Source: Psococerastis gibbosa
Lineage: Eukaryota > Arthropoda > Insecta > Psocodea > Psocidae
DNA: 64,000 nucleotides
NCBI GenBank assembly: GCA_963971405.1
Contig: OZ020484.1
Coordinates: 16,988,001 to 17,052,000, forward strand
Direction: 5' to 3'
Position 1 is the stretch's first letter. Each line of letters begins with the position of its first letter. Under the pieces are notes generated by a model that saw only the letters and a program-made list of their open reading frames with translations, had not been told where the DNA came from and did no database searches. Below are positions 1 through 10,900 of the stretch, piece after piece. The translations under genes were made by a program, and so were the position numbers.

Positions 1-305
1 TATTCGTTAGGTTTCTATGGCCACGAACCTCCTAATAAGTGTCCGTGTCCCACCCAAAGTATCGCTCAAAGTATCGCTGTAGCGCCAGTTTGCTTAAGAG
101 ACGCTTATTCCGAACTCATCCCTAAACTTATCATTCCAACAATAAGACGAATTAAAATGATGACTAAAATACCTACACAGATCCAATTCTTAACAAGTGT
201 ATTGAAGACCTAAGTGAGTTTCTGATAGTTCGTTTAACTCGCTGTGGAAACTACAATATAACTTGCAGTAGTGTGGTTTGCAACGTAGTCTGTAATTGGT
301 TGCAG
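1..305. other. Probable intron of the KDM3-like gene
   Basis: I see no convincing exon or repeat here. A polypyrimidine/AG acceptor ends at 305, so this stretch is read as the intron before the first visible KDM3 exon. The N-terminal part of that gene lies left of the window. Confidence 0.55.
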
Positions 306-3300
306 GATCTACTGAGGAGTCTTAAGACTGAGGGAACGAACGGAATTCGTGTGGATGTGAAAGATGATGAGAAGGAGAATAAGAAGAAAGGTAGTGGAGC
401 AGCCAACGGATCCGCCATCAAGACTGAAGTCAATCAACTTTCCCCGGCCTGGGCTGACGTTGACGGCAACAAAACCGAAGATGTGCGTATTTTTTTCTTT
501 AGGTGTCCCAATTTCCTATCTCTTGGTTTCTGTCGCCTCAATTAGTTTTCTATACGTCTATAGGAGAGAAAAGACAAATACTACCGCCAAATATATTTTT
601 TGAATTTCCCTCCTCTGCTCTAGCGTCAACTACCGTGGTACTAGTAACGTCACCTTCACCCAAGAATTATTGCTGTGGCCTACCCTATGGGATTTGAACT
701 TTTTTAAATGTAGAACAAACTGGATGATGATAATATCCACTGCATCGATTACTGCTTAAATAGTATTGAAGACAGGATTGAGTTCCTGACAGTTTGTTCA
801 ATTTGGTTTTTGCCAAGTGTTGCAATAGATAAATTTGACTGCTTTCTGATTGACATGTCTTACTTTATTGTAGGAAGACTCAAACAGCTGCTCGGATTCT
901 GACAAAGATGGCAGTTATTCGACTCTTCGAGAGCTCCTCATTCGACCTGCTAGTATATCAGCCGATGGAAGCTCACCACCACCGCCTACTTCCCCTATAA
1001 AACAGGAGTCAAGCCCTGGCCGTAGAAAAGAGGAGAAGAAAAAAGTAAAGTCGGAAGTTTTCAATTTAGTAAGTTATGCCCTGTGTTATTAATGAGGAAC
1101 TTTTGTATAGTAATCCAACCTTGGCAAAACGCCCTCCCTTGATTGGAGCGGCACATCTCAATACAGAACTTATGGCCATTAGCAATTGCGCCCCAGCAAT
1201 CAGAGCGTTGGATCATACACGGAAGCGATAGGTTACGATTCTCTCTGTATTCTTTAGAATAAGTAAGTGCGCCAATCACAGCGAGGTTTAGGGCTATATT
1301 ATCATATTAAAAAGTTCTCCATTGAATTTGAATAATCCCTCTTTCATAATAGTCACTTGCGTTTTCTATCAGACTTATTGACATTTACTTCTTTTATATT
1401 TAATATAAAAAATGTATATGAAGTTGTTTACCATATGTGCCATGCGGTGTGAAATACCCGTCAATTTAATTAGATAAAACAGCAATAAAATATCATGAAT
1501 TTAGCCGAAAGTTTTTCCAACACTGAAACAATCTGCTATAGTTCAATTTCTATTGCAAAATCAAAAAAATTGACGTCTGTAGACCGGGCAACTCAGAAGT
1601 TTGGGGTATCAAAAGTCGCCGTTAAAAGAAATTAGAAACAATGGAAGGATTCTGTTTGTGGTTTTGATGGCAATAAATGAAAATTTACAGAACAGAAAAA
1701 TTGCCAATATTCAGTTAGTTCCATTAGAAAATGCCAATGGCTCACTTGTTTTGGAAAAGGTAAACTTATTATGAAACAGAGGTAGTAATTCACAAAATAT
1801 TTCGTAGGTATCGATGCATTTTAGCATAACAAATTTTTTTTTTGGGCTTTTTGGACCACTGACAATTATGTTGATAAGCTTACCATAGATGGAACATCAT
1901 TTCTTTATAGACTGAGTCCTTAAAGCATGACTGTACTGAACTTTTGAAGTTTCTAGCTTTACTCTAAACTTCATTGCATTCTAATTGGTAGTTTCGGAGA
2001 GGTGGTTATGGGTCTGGATAATAATTTTTTGTTCTTTCTAATTTCAGTCATACCCTCTCAAATCAGAATTTGATGAGAGCAGCGGTAAGGAAGATGAAGA
2101 GGAGGCGGAGTGGGGTGAAGACCACAAAGTCAAAAGAATAATGACCCTGTCGGAGAGCAAGGACACCTACCCGGGAGTTCCACACTCGTGGCTGTGCGAC
2201 GGCAGGCTTCTGCGTCTCAATGATCGTGACTGTGAAAATAATTATAAAATATTCAAGGTTAGCTTCTTAAACCATGTTACAATATTTAAGTCTTAAAAGA
2301 GGCTTTCGATTTTGAGGTACTACAATTTCAATCAAATGAATGGCGGTCATGTAACCTAGAAACAAATGGTTTTGTGAAATTCTCTTAATAAATAGGATTA
2401 GACCTTTTTTTTCCTCCCCCTTAATGCCGCGTGCGCAGCGTGTGGGGAGGTTGCCCCGTACCCATTTCCTGAACTCGCCCCGGTCGGACGTTAACGCTTT
2501 GGATTAGGCCTTCTGTGGTCACAATCTCAACGATTGGTTGACTGCAACACCCTGCACATCATCTTCCAGCTCTCTCGGTCCTGCGCATTCCTCCTCAGCT
2601 CTTGGTACGTTCGAGCTCCTGCGTCTACTTTCAGTTGATCCATGTTCCTTCTTCGGCCTTCCTCTTCTATTGGTTCCTTCCACTGTGCCCTCAATGACCA
2701 GTGTACCAGATTTTCGTGTCTCAATAAATGTCCTACTCGCTCTTCTACTTTTTATATGAGGGAGCAGCTGTCTCTCTTCGTCAAGACCTATGTGTTAATA
2801 TTGCACTGGTTTGAATGGGTAGTCATTTATAAAGACGATTTATCAATGCGAGAATTTATTGGTCTACATTCACGTTCTTTCGAAATGCAGCATATAAGAA
2901 ATATAATACTAATTAGCCTATGAATTAGTTCTGGCGCGTATTTTAGTAGGTATCATCTTTTCTAAATTAGTGAATTTACACGTTTCTAGCCAGTTTCAAT
3001 TATTAAAACTAATACAAAAAATTAAATTTTGGATTAGCAGCTGCTCGCGTCCGAGTGCAAAACATGGGGACGCCGCGGACAGCATAGCAATGATGAAATA
3101 GACAACGACATTATTGAACAGGAACTAGCAATTTAGATGTACCAGCAGTCGTTTATCTAAATGAGTTTATTAAAAGACATGATATAGCTAGCTATCGACA
3201 TCGATGGCCAGGTGGTAGCGTGCTTGTACTTGTGCAAGTCTCTACACGCCATGCGATCGGAGACCTATTAGGTAACTTAGTGAGGCGACTGAAGAGGTCA

Positions 3301-5863
3301 ATCGGATACATTCATTGAATTGTTTGTATGTGATTAACCTTTTTTTAAACAGAAAAAGAAAGAAAGAAAAGAAAGCTAAACTTACCTAGACTACCATGCG
3401 ACAAGTCAGGACATGTAGCGTAGTGGTACGGACTCTGACTTTCACCCGAAAAGTTGTTGGTTCGAGTCCCACACTGGCTACATTTTCTGGCCATGCTTCG
3501 GAGGGCATGTAAAGCAGGCGGTCCCGGGTCATCCTAGTTGAGTGTAAGAGAGGGCTTTATAGCCCTAACTCCGCTAGGTTGGCTTAGTAATAGAAACATT
3601 AAAAAGTCCTTATTTATTTATTTATGTTTAATGAGCTTATAAGAATGATATGGTGTTTGCCTTATAGCCTAACGTGTGAGTGTTCTACCGCCTACTGGTC
3701 ACCCGTTAACCTGGACTATTTGTTTTATTTTACAGGATCAATGGTTCCGGGGTCAGCCGGTCCTAGTGAGGGATGTGGCGAAAGCATTTACCTTACCCAT
3801 ATGGCATCCCAATACATTTGCTGAAGAGTTCGGCGAGGAGAAAAATGACCTAGTCAACTGTATGACGGGCAAGATAGTTCCTAATCAGCCTATGCGCAAA
3901 TTCTGGGAAGGGTTTGAGAGCTACTCGAAGCGACTGAAAGACGAAAAAGGAAACGCAATGCTGCTCAAACTTAAGGACTGGCCTCCGGGCGAAGACTTTG
4001 CAGAAATCTTACCCACCAGGTAAACTAAAATGATTAAAACCTGTAGTCAATTTGTACAGAATAGTAATAAACCGTCTAACTGTGCAGAGACTCTCCTATG
4101 ATGAAATTACGAAAAAATTCTTAAGAGGGGGATTCGAATCGAGTTTTCTCATGCGCAGAATTTACTTTTTGAAGTGCCGTAGTTAAATGTAAATACATTT
4201 TTCATGGAGGCAATAGGTTTAAGAGTATTTGTTTCCGACTATAGGTTGATATATATGGGTGGTTTTCTTATTTTATCGACGGCGTTAACGGATTTGCAGT
4301 TAATTATTTTAATTGTCCTAATACACTTTTTTAATTCCAGGTTTGCGGATTTTATGAAGTCTTTACCACTGCCCAAATTTACGTTAAGGACTGGCATTTA
4401 CAACCTTGCTTCGAGGCTTCCCGACTGTTTTGTTCGCCCTGATTTGGGGCCCAAGATGTACAATGCTTACGGTTCCGCATTCTACCCGGATAGGGGAACA
4501 ACGAACCTTCATCTAGACGTTTCAGATGCTGTAAATGTGATGGTTTACATTGGAATTCCCAAGGACTACCTGTACGAAGAGCATATTAAGGAAGCGTTCC
4601 GCGCAATTGATGAGGCGGGTTGCGACATTTTGACGAGACGACGTGTACGCGAGAAAGGAGAACTGCCCGGTGCTTTATGGCACATCTACAATGCCACTGA
4701 TGCCCCCGCTATTCGTGACTTCTTGAATAAAGTGAAACGCGAGAAGGGAGGACGGGTTCTGCCCAACCATGACCCTATCCACGACCAGGATTGCTATTTA
4801 GATGCGAAGCTGCGTTACCGCCTGTACAGCGAATATGGAGTTCAGGGTTACTCGATCGTCCAGTGCCAGGGCGATGCCATTTTCATTCCTGCTGGGGCTC
4901 CGCATCAGGTACTTCATTACTTGCATTTAATTTCTTTTCTGAAGAAACAATTAGCTTACGAGATAAATTAATCGACTTCGGTGGCAAAGCGGGTATCGTG
5001 CTTGTACTTGTGCGATTTTATACACAGTACCCACCATGCGATCTGTGACGCGTCGTAACTCAACACGGGTAGGCTACTAACCTACAGAGGTAAATCAGAT
5101 ACATCCATTAAAATATTTTATGCAATTAACCTTTTATTTACAACAAAATTAAAAACGTTAATTTGAGATTCGTGGGCGTGGACCTTACCTGACCCTGCCG
5201 CCTGACTACTAAGTATTAACATGTTGAGGCGCATTCTTCAACGTCATAGCATCTCATTCATGGTTACATGATTGATATTTATTGAGAAATATGACTTAGT
5301 GCAAAAAGCATGTAGGGGGTGTCTGATTCGATTTTTTTAAAAGTTATAATCTCATACAAACAAATTAATGAATGCATCCGATTGACCTCATCAGTCGCCT
5401 CTCTAAGTTACCAAATAGGTAATTGTGTCGATGAGTTACGACACATTTCCGATCGCAAGGAGTGTTGCAGAAGCACAAGCCCGCTCCACGGTACTACCTT
5501 AATCCCTTCCTTGATACAATTTCAAACATAACTGTATGTGTCCATAGTGCAGGTTGTCAGTTTTGTGGCTCAGATGAGTATTTTAGTCGTAGATGGCTGA
5601 CGTAAATGTGTAAAGCCTAATGTTGTGATTTATTGCAGGTGCGTAATTTACACAATTGCATAAAAGTGGCTCAGGATTTCGTCTCAGCGGAGAACATCAC
5701 GAGCTGCTTCAAAATGACCCAAGAGCTGAGAATTTTATCTCTGCAGCATTTTAACCGGGAAGATAAACTGCAAATCAAGAATATTATGTTTCATGCAGTG
5801 AAAGACTCTTTGACTGTGCTCAGCCATCACTTGAGGTCGTCCACTCCCTCTTCAGTATCATAG
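306..5863 (+). CDS. KDM3: KDM3/JMJD1-family H3K9 demethylase, C-terminal part (5' end outside window)
   Basis: Six exons join in frame: 306-482, 874-1068, 2048-2257, 3736-4019, 4341-4908 and 5639-5863 (TAG), giving 552 residues. The first two encode an acidic/basic disordered stretch with [10 protein letters not shown], a phrase like one in KDM3 proteins. Exon 3 has [13 protein letters not shown]. Exons 4-6 form the JmjC domain, with [34 protein letters not shown] and [12 protein letters not shown]. The Fe(II) ligands are present: His at 4510-4512 and Asp at 4516-4518 in NLHLDVSD, and the distal His at 4903-4905 in PAGAPHQ. Family knowledge: nuclear Fe(II)/2-oxoglutarate dioxygenases that remove mono- and dimethyl marks from H3K9. 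The usual zinc finger and N-terminus must lie upstream. Introns hold a LINE fragment, a SINE and three copies of another repeat. Intact catalytic residues suggest an active enzyme. Confidence 0.93.
2405..2757 (-). mobile_element. 3' end of a non-LTR retrotransposon (LINE), degenerate
   Basis: Read on the minus strand this encodes the basic tail typical of LINE ORF2 C-termini: [15 protein letters not shown] in one frame, continuing in another as [17 protein letters not shown], then a stop and a short 3' UTR ending in a poly-purine tail at about 2409. The frame change and the missing upstream part show a 5'-truncated, decayed copy. Two more fragments of the same 3' end lie at 53575-53662 and 62395-62585. 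It sits in the KDM3 intron 2258-3735. Confidence 0.72.
3202..3352 (+). repeat. Dispersed repeat B, copy 1
   Basis: It shares the head TGGTAGCGTGCTTGTACTTG, then GATCGGAGA, then GAGGCGACTGAAGAGGTCAA and a TCGGATACATTCATT end, with copies near 4978, 5355 (inverted), 33240 and 43723. The head resembles a degenerate tRNA A box, so a SINE origin is possible but no clear B box is seen. Confidence 0.7.
3409..3626 (+). mobile_element. tRNA-derived SINE (family A), near-complete copy
   Basis: A pol III A box (TAGCGTAGTGG, 3416-3426) and B box (GGTTCGAGTCC, 3459-3469) lie 32 bp apart. An unrelated body with GAGAGGGCTTTATAGCCC and GCTAGGTTGGCTTAGTAATA follows, then an A/T-rich TTATTTATTTA tail. No tRNA cloverleaf continues past the B box, so this is a SINE and not a tRNA gene. 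Other copies lie at 6638, 15719 (minus), 25486 (fragment) and 59969. Confidence 0.88.
4978..5135 (+). repeat. Dispersed repeat B, copy 2
   Basis: It matches the family at the GTGCTTGTACTTGTGCGA head, the CTCAACACGGGTA middle and the AATCAGATACATCCATTAAA end, with small indels. It lies in the last KDM3 intron, about 220 bp from an inverted third copy. Confidence 0.68.
5355..5475 (-). repeat. Dispersed repeat B, copy 3 (inverted, truncated)
   Basis: The reverse complement carries GAGGCGACTGATGAGGTCAA and TCGGATGCATTCATTAA, matching the 3' half of the family. With copy 2 it could form a hairpin in the intron RNA. Confidence 0.62.
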
Positions 5864-6637
5864 CCCTGCCTGTAATATATTGTACAGAAAACTTTTGTTC
5901 ATAAGACGCTTTAACTTACTCTCAAGTGTCCATGGTGTAAGAAGAAAACAGTGTTCTAGGAAATGGATTGGAGTCAGCCATTTTGGTGTAATTTGTATAA
6001 GTGTACAGTGTGATTGGGTTTCAAATTGAATAGAGAAATGATCTCAGTTCTATTTTACTTGATATTTAATAACTTTTTTATTCTCATCATTATTTTTTAT
6101 TCGTGAAGTTATTGTTAAAAAAGTTGCTTTGAAGACGTGACTGTGTTTTTGGTGTCAACCGGTCTCTGGTAGCGGCACTCAGCCGAAGTCTAGTTTTCCC
6201 TGTTGTTCCTCGTGTCGAGGGCTCATGGAGGAACTGTGTTCCCAATACTATTACGGTACTCTCTTTTTGCTGTCGTGCTTTTTCTGTTACACAAAGGAAT
6301 ATGCGCAGCTTGTTGAGAAATAAATTCCACGAAAAGTATGGAATAACAAATGGTGTTTTTTTAACGACCCATCTCATCTGCAGACTCACTCATGTTGTGG
6401 ACTCTCAGCCCTCAGGGCCATGTCGCGCTCCTGTTATCACTGGTTACAAAAGCTAGTCACCATCTGAAAAATTGGATAAAAAAATTATATTAGTCCAGCT
6501 GGCCCTTTAAAACTTTTCTTTGTTATTGTTATTAAAATTGCGTATAGTCTTCTTGTCCAGGACTTCAGGTAGCAACGAGAAAAAGGAGCTGCAAGATGAT
6601 GCAGTACCTTAGCTCTGAATATTGAACATTTCAATCA

Positions 6638-6836
6638 GGACATGTAGAGTAGTAGTACAGACTCCGACTTTCACCCGAAAGATTGGTTCGAGTCCCACAC
6701 TTGCTACATTTTCTGGACATGCTTCGGTTGGCATGTAAAGTAGGCGGACCCGGGTTAACCTAGATGAGTGTAAGAGAGGGCTTTAAAACCCTAACTCCGT
6801 TAGGTTGGCATAGTAATAGAACAAAGAAAATGAATA
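6638..6836 (+). mobile_element. tRNA-derived SINE (family A), diverged copy
   Basis: It shows the same order of elements as the copy at 3409: degenerate A box (TAGAGTAGTAG), intact B box GGTTCGAGTCC, GGCATGTAAAGTAGGCGG, GAGAGGGCTTTAAAACCC and the GTTAGGTTGGCATAGTAATA end. More substitutions than the 3409 and 59969 copies suggest an older insertion. Confidence 0.85.
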
Positions 6837-7302
6837 TTTATTTAGTCAATGACGATCTAGTTAAGGTGTAGTATACGTATTATGTAGGCTAAAAGGGCAT
6901 GGAATGAAGTAGTTATGTATGCTATTTTAAACAGTTGAGTTGAAGGTGTTGGTTATCCTGAGTTCTTGACTAGCCCAGGACTGATTTGGAAACCAACTGC
7001 CGAGGATGTTCTGTATAAATGTTTATATGTCCATGGACCATGCCAACTGCAAATCTACTAAGGCGATTATATTTAATCTGGGATTAAAAATTTAAACAAG
7101 ATAATTTTAAAATGGAAAGTAATTATTGCTAAACGCCATACGCAGCGCTGGTCCTAAATTAACTACTTCTCACAACGCCCATAAGTTATAGCATAGCTAG
7201 AGTATTATAAAATTATTAATATAGGGTGACCAGAGTCCAGACAAGAGACGTGAGTCAGCTAGCTAGTTGCTAGTTGCCGAGGCAGATGTATCATTTTCAT
7301 TG

Positions 7303-7592
7303 GGCGCGAAGTCCACTGACCTCGCATTCGATAGTGATCCAGATATTGACGACAATACTGTCTTTAATGTCTGCTACCACGTCAATATCTGGATCACTAT
7401 CAAAGGGGGGTATTCCATATACGTACAACGTCAACGAAAAATTGAAAAATGACGTTTTAGCAGACATTAAAGACATACTAAAAATTCTGCTACCACGTCA
7501 ATTTACGTCATTTTGACGTCATTTTTCAATTTTTCGTTGACGTTGTACGTATGTGGAATGGGCACCAAATGCGAAGTCGATTGACTATGCGC
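7303..7592. mobile_element. Nested foldback MITE (Harbinger-like), two elements
   Basis: The outer arms are GGCGCGAAGTCCACTGAC at the left and its diverged complement ending near 7592. An inner stem pairs GATAGTGATCCAGATATTGA with its complement by 7403. A second element (about 7405-7565) has arms CATATACGTACAACGTCAACG and complement. The family 17-mer, intact or diverged, occurs at 7367-7383 (minus), 7451-7467 (plus, diverged) and about 7484-7499 (minus). Confidence 0.72.
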
Positions 7593-7914
7593 TTAATTAG
7601 GGGAAGTGTAGGTGCGAATTCAAAAGATGGCGCGTTTCTTTTGATTTGAACACCACGTGATCAAGTGTCAGTTTCACTCTGAATTCTGAAACCACGTTGT
7701 TTATTTACATACAATTCAATCTAATCTAACCTTGTCACCTAATTTAGTCAGTGTTCAGAGCCATACAACTTTCTAATTGATAGTAACATAATTATTAAGA
7801 TTTGACAAAAATGAGAACTAAAATTGTGATTATAATAATGAGGTTATTCAAACTTAAAGTGCATATTGTCAGTTGACATGTGGTAGAAGGAGAGACATAC
7901 ATTATGGTAGAAGG

Positions 7915-10900
7915 ATGTTGAAGTCATACTTATCTTTACAGCAAGGGTTAATGGCTCCAAATCAATTTATGCAAAATTTGAAAAACCAGCGGACACTGTC
8001 ATTATCGTTGTCTAAGCACCAGGACATTGATCATACCTTTAGTGGCTCTGTCAATTACTTGAATATTGATAACGGAGAAAACAGATAGTAAGTAGCATTG
8101 CTTTATCCTAGGGTAGGGTTCGTTGTAAACGGAGCGCTAGCCAACAGAACAGTTAGGGGACAAGATTAGACAGATTTTAAGCGAGATTCGCATCAAAATT
8201 AATTTGCAGACCGTAACTATTAAAAGTATAAATGCCATTAAATGATACTAGTGAATAGCCCTTTTGTGATTTCATGTAATTTCAAAAAGAATTAAAAATA
8301 TAAAACGATTTCTCAGAGAAGTTTCCCATAAGCTTAAGTTATATTCAATTTTACTGACTTCATTTCGATCGAAAAGAAGGCTGAGCTTGGATGGCATTCG
8401 CTACGGAATCCTATTCAGTCGACGTGGGTGGTCCAGTCTACAGTATCATGTGGTCGATTCTGACCAAATGAGTGACGTCTGATCCAACCTATTCAAGTTC
8501 TACTTTAATTTGAATTGAAATAAGTCCCAAGTCTGCTTTCATGTGGCAATGGGAGCCTGCAGAGGAAGTACATACACTTCCCATTATAATTTTAATGTAG
8601 TCCTTTGACCTACTTTTTTTTGTAAAAAAGTCATATGGAGTTATCAGTTATCAGTTATATTCATGCCATTTTCAAGCTAGCTAGGGCTAGCTTCTGGGCG
8701 TCGTCATCTATTTCTGTCGTCTAAAACAAAATAATAGTAAATAAATAAAGAACACAAGTTAAGAACACATGGAGGCGTCGTGACCCATTGTGTGGCCTTC
8801 ATAAAAGATAGTATTTTACCTAGGTACCTTCGTTAAAGCACTTAGGTGCCCATTCCATTGACCGGCTAGGGCTATTTCCAACAACGGTGACGTGGTAGCA
8901 GACATTCAAGACTTAGGTGGCGTTTCCACAGACCTCGCATTGCAGAATTGACGGAAATGTTTATTTTCCTCTATGCCATAGTTAAAATTGATCAATGATC
9001 ATACAGTAAAATCACAAACAAATAAATAATAAATAATGTACGCAGTACCACATAGAACTCTGTACCGAAAGAGTGTTGTCCCTCACGCGGTACGCGTCAC
9101 AGTAAAGTGCAGTGCGTAACTTAACTAACTCTGTATTGTAACTCTGTTAATGTTGAAATGACCCTTTGGTTGTAAATATATAAAATATATATTAAAAAAT
9201 GGCGTCATGGGATATGTTAAGTACGAACATTTTAATAGATTTCTATAAAAAGAAAAATTCTAATTTCCGTCAATGTCATTTGCATTCTGCAATGCGAGGT
9301 CGGTGGAAACGCAACCATGTCTTGAATGTCTGCTACCACGTCACCGTTGTTGGAAATAGCCCGAGCCGGTCAATGGAATGGGCGCCTTACTAAGATGCCA
9401 TCTCTGACTCGTTCCCGAACTTGGTTGAGTCATGCATATACGCTATTATATGTGGTTAATGCTTGTAGCCGTGTAGGTTGACATCGCGGCCGTTTACCAT
9501 TTTGCCGACGGCCAAAAATTCACGTGGAAATAGTAAGTACTTATAGTGTCAGAAAATACATGCGGTTGTTGACATTGGGCAAGGTTCAATGGAGCACTAT
9601 ACAAGTTAGCCTCCGTCCATAAAAACCCATTCAAATAATAAGATACCACCATCTGTTTCAGTTTATTATCAGGATGCTCTGATGGCAGCATATCTATTCA
9701 CGATCTCTTTAACTTAACCAAAACTACTTACTTTACTGCTAAGTGCGTGTCCAAAGTAAGTGCCAAGACTAAATATGCCCACGAGAAAAGTGTTGAATGC
9801 GTTACGTGGTATCCTACAGACAATGCGTTGTTTGTCAGTAGTGGTGGAGATAAGAAGCTCAAATTATGGGACACAAACCTCTTAAAGCCAATAGATATTG
9901 TCGTTGCAAAAGGGAGAATTAACCATCATCAATGCTCGCCAACCTCTGGGTCACTCATTGCCGGTGAGTTATAGTACCTAGTACCATTATAATATTTTTG
10001 AATGGGGGCATTAGCATTACTTCATATCCATCCGAGAAATACCAGTAATGGTCTTAATAATGTCAGCCCGAGTTTCGTACCAGTTGGGGGCACATGTTTT
10101 TCTTCGGCTAAGTCCCGGTACACGCGGACGATTCTTGCAGTTCCTTGTAACCATATAGGACTAGTAAATGATTTCTTGCCAATTTTGGCCGATCGCACCA
10201 AAGATTTTCCCCAAGACACCTGGGATCATAGAAATCTCCTGAAGTAGACTCTGTGTGTTTGTACCTACCATTCACCAAGCCCTATCCCTTCAATGATGAA
10301 AGACATCGGCAAATCGCGATTGCGACAATCGTCCGTGTGTAGGTACGTTCCGTTGCGAAGCGGAATAAATTTTATTGTTAATTTTTTTTTTAAAAAAAAG
10401 TTACATTATGCGGTTTTTCGAAATGAAATACGCGCATCCAAATGAAGACACCATAAACCGCTACTGGGAGGCCTGGTTGAACAACTACGGACGGGCATCG
10501 GAGTATTATAAAGTATTACAAAATGTGCTAAAACAGGCTTGTCAAATACGTAATAAACCGTACAACCATTCATTCGAACGCACCATCGACGACAACGCTA
10601 GCTTGTACGGTACGTTACATGACATAGATGGTAGTATGCTACATAAAAACATCAGACTCATTAACTGCGGTACAGCACTTTACATGGGGGACAGCAGCTT
10701 AGACCTGTGGGTATTTTGATTCTGATGATATTCTGTAATATGTTATTTTCAGTGGGAAGCCATACAAATGTTGTGGAGCTGGTGGATCTAAGGACAGGTC
10801 ATGGCTCGCATGAATTACGTGGTCACAAAAGTTCTGTTATGGCGGTGGCTTGGTCTCCCCTGGAGGGGTCGCTGCTGGTGTCAGCAGGAATGGATGGTGA

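Larger units (their letters stand above)
5864..7914. other. Intergenic region between KDM3 and ERCC8
   Basis: It holds the KDM3 3' UTR, whose poly(A) signal is unclear (AATAAA occurs near 6320), a SINE A copy and a nested foldback element. The ERCC8 5' flank contains a CACGTG E-box near 7652-7657 but no clear TATA box. I see nothing else coding. Confidence 0.6.

Noticed and set aside
3416-3469. Possible tRNA gene from A and B boxes
   Set aside because: No cloverleaf closes after the B box and five similar copies have a common non-tRNA body, so it is a SINE.
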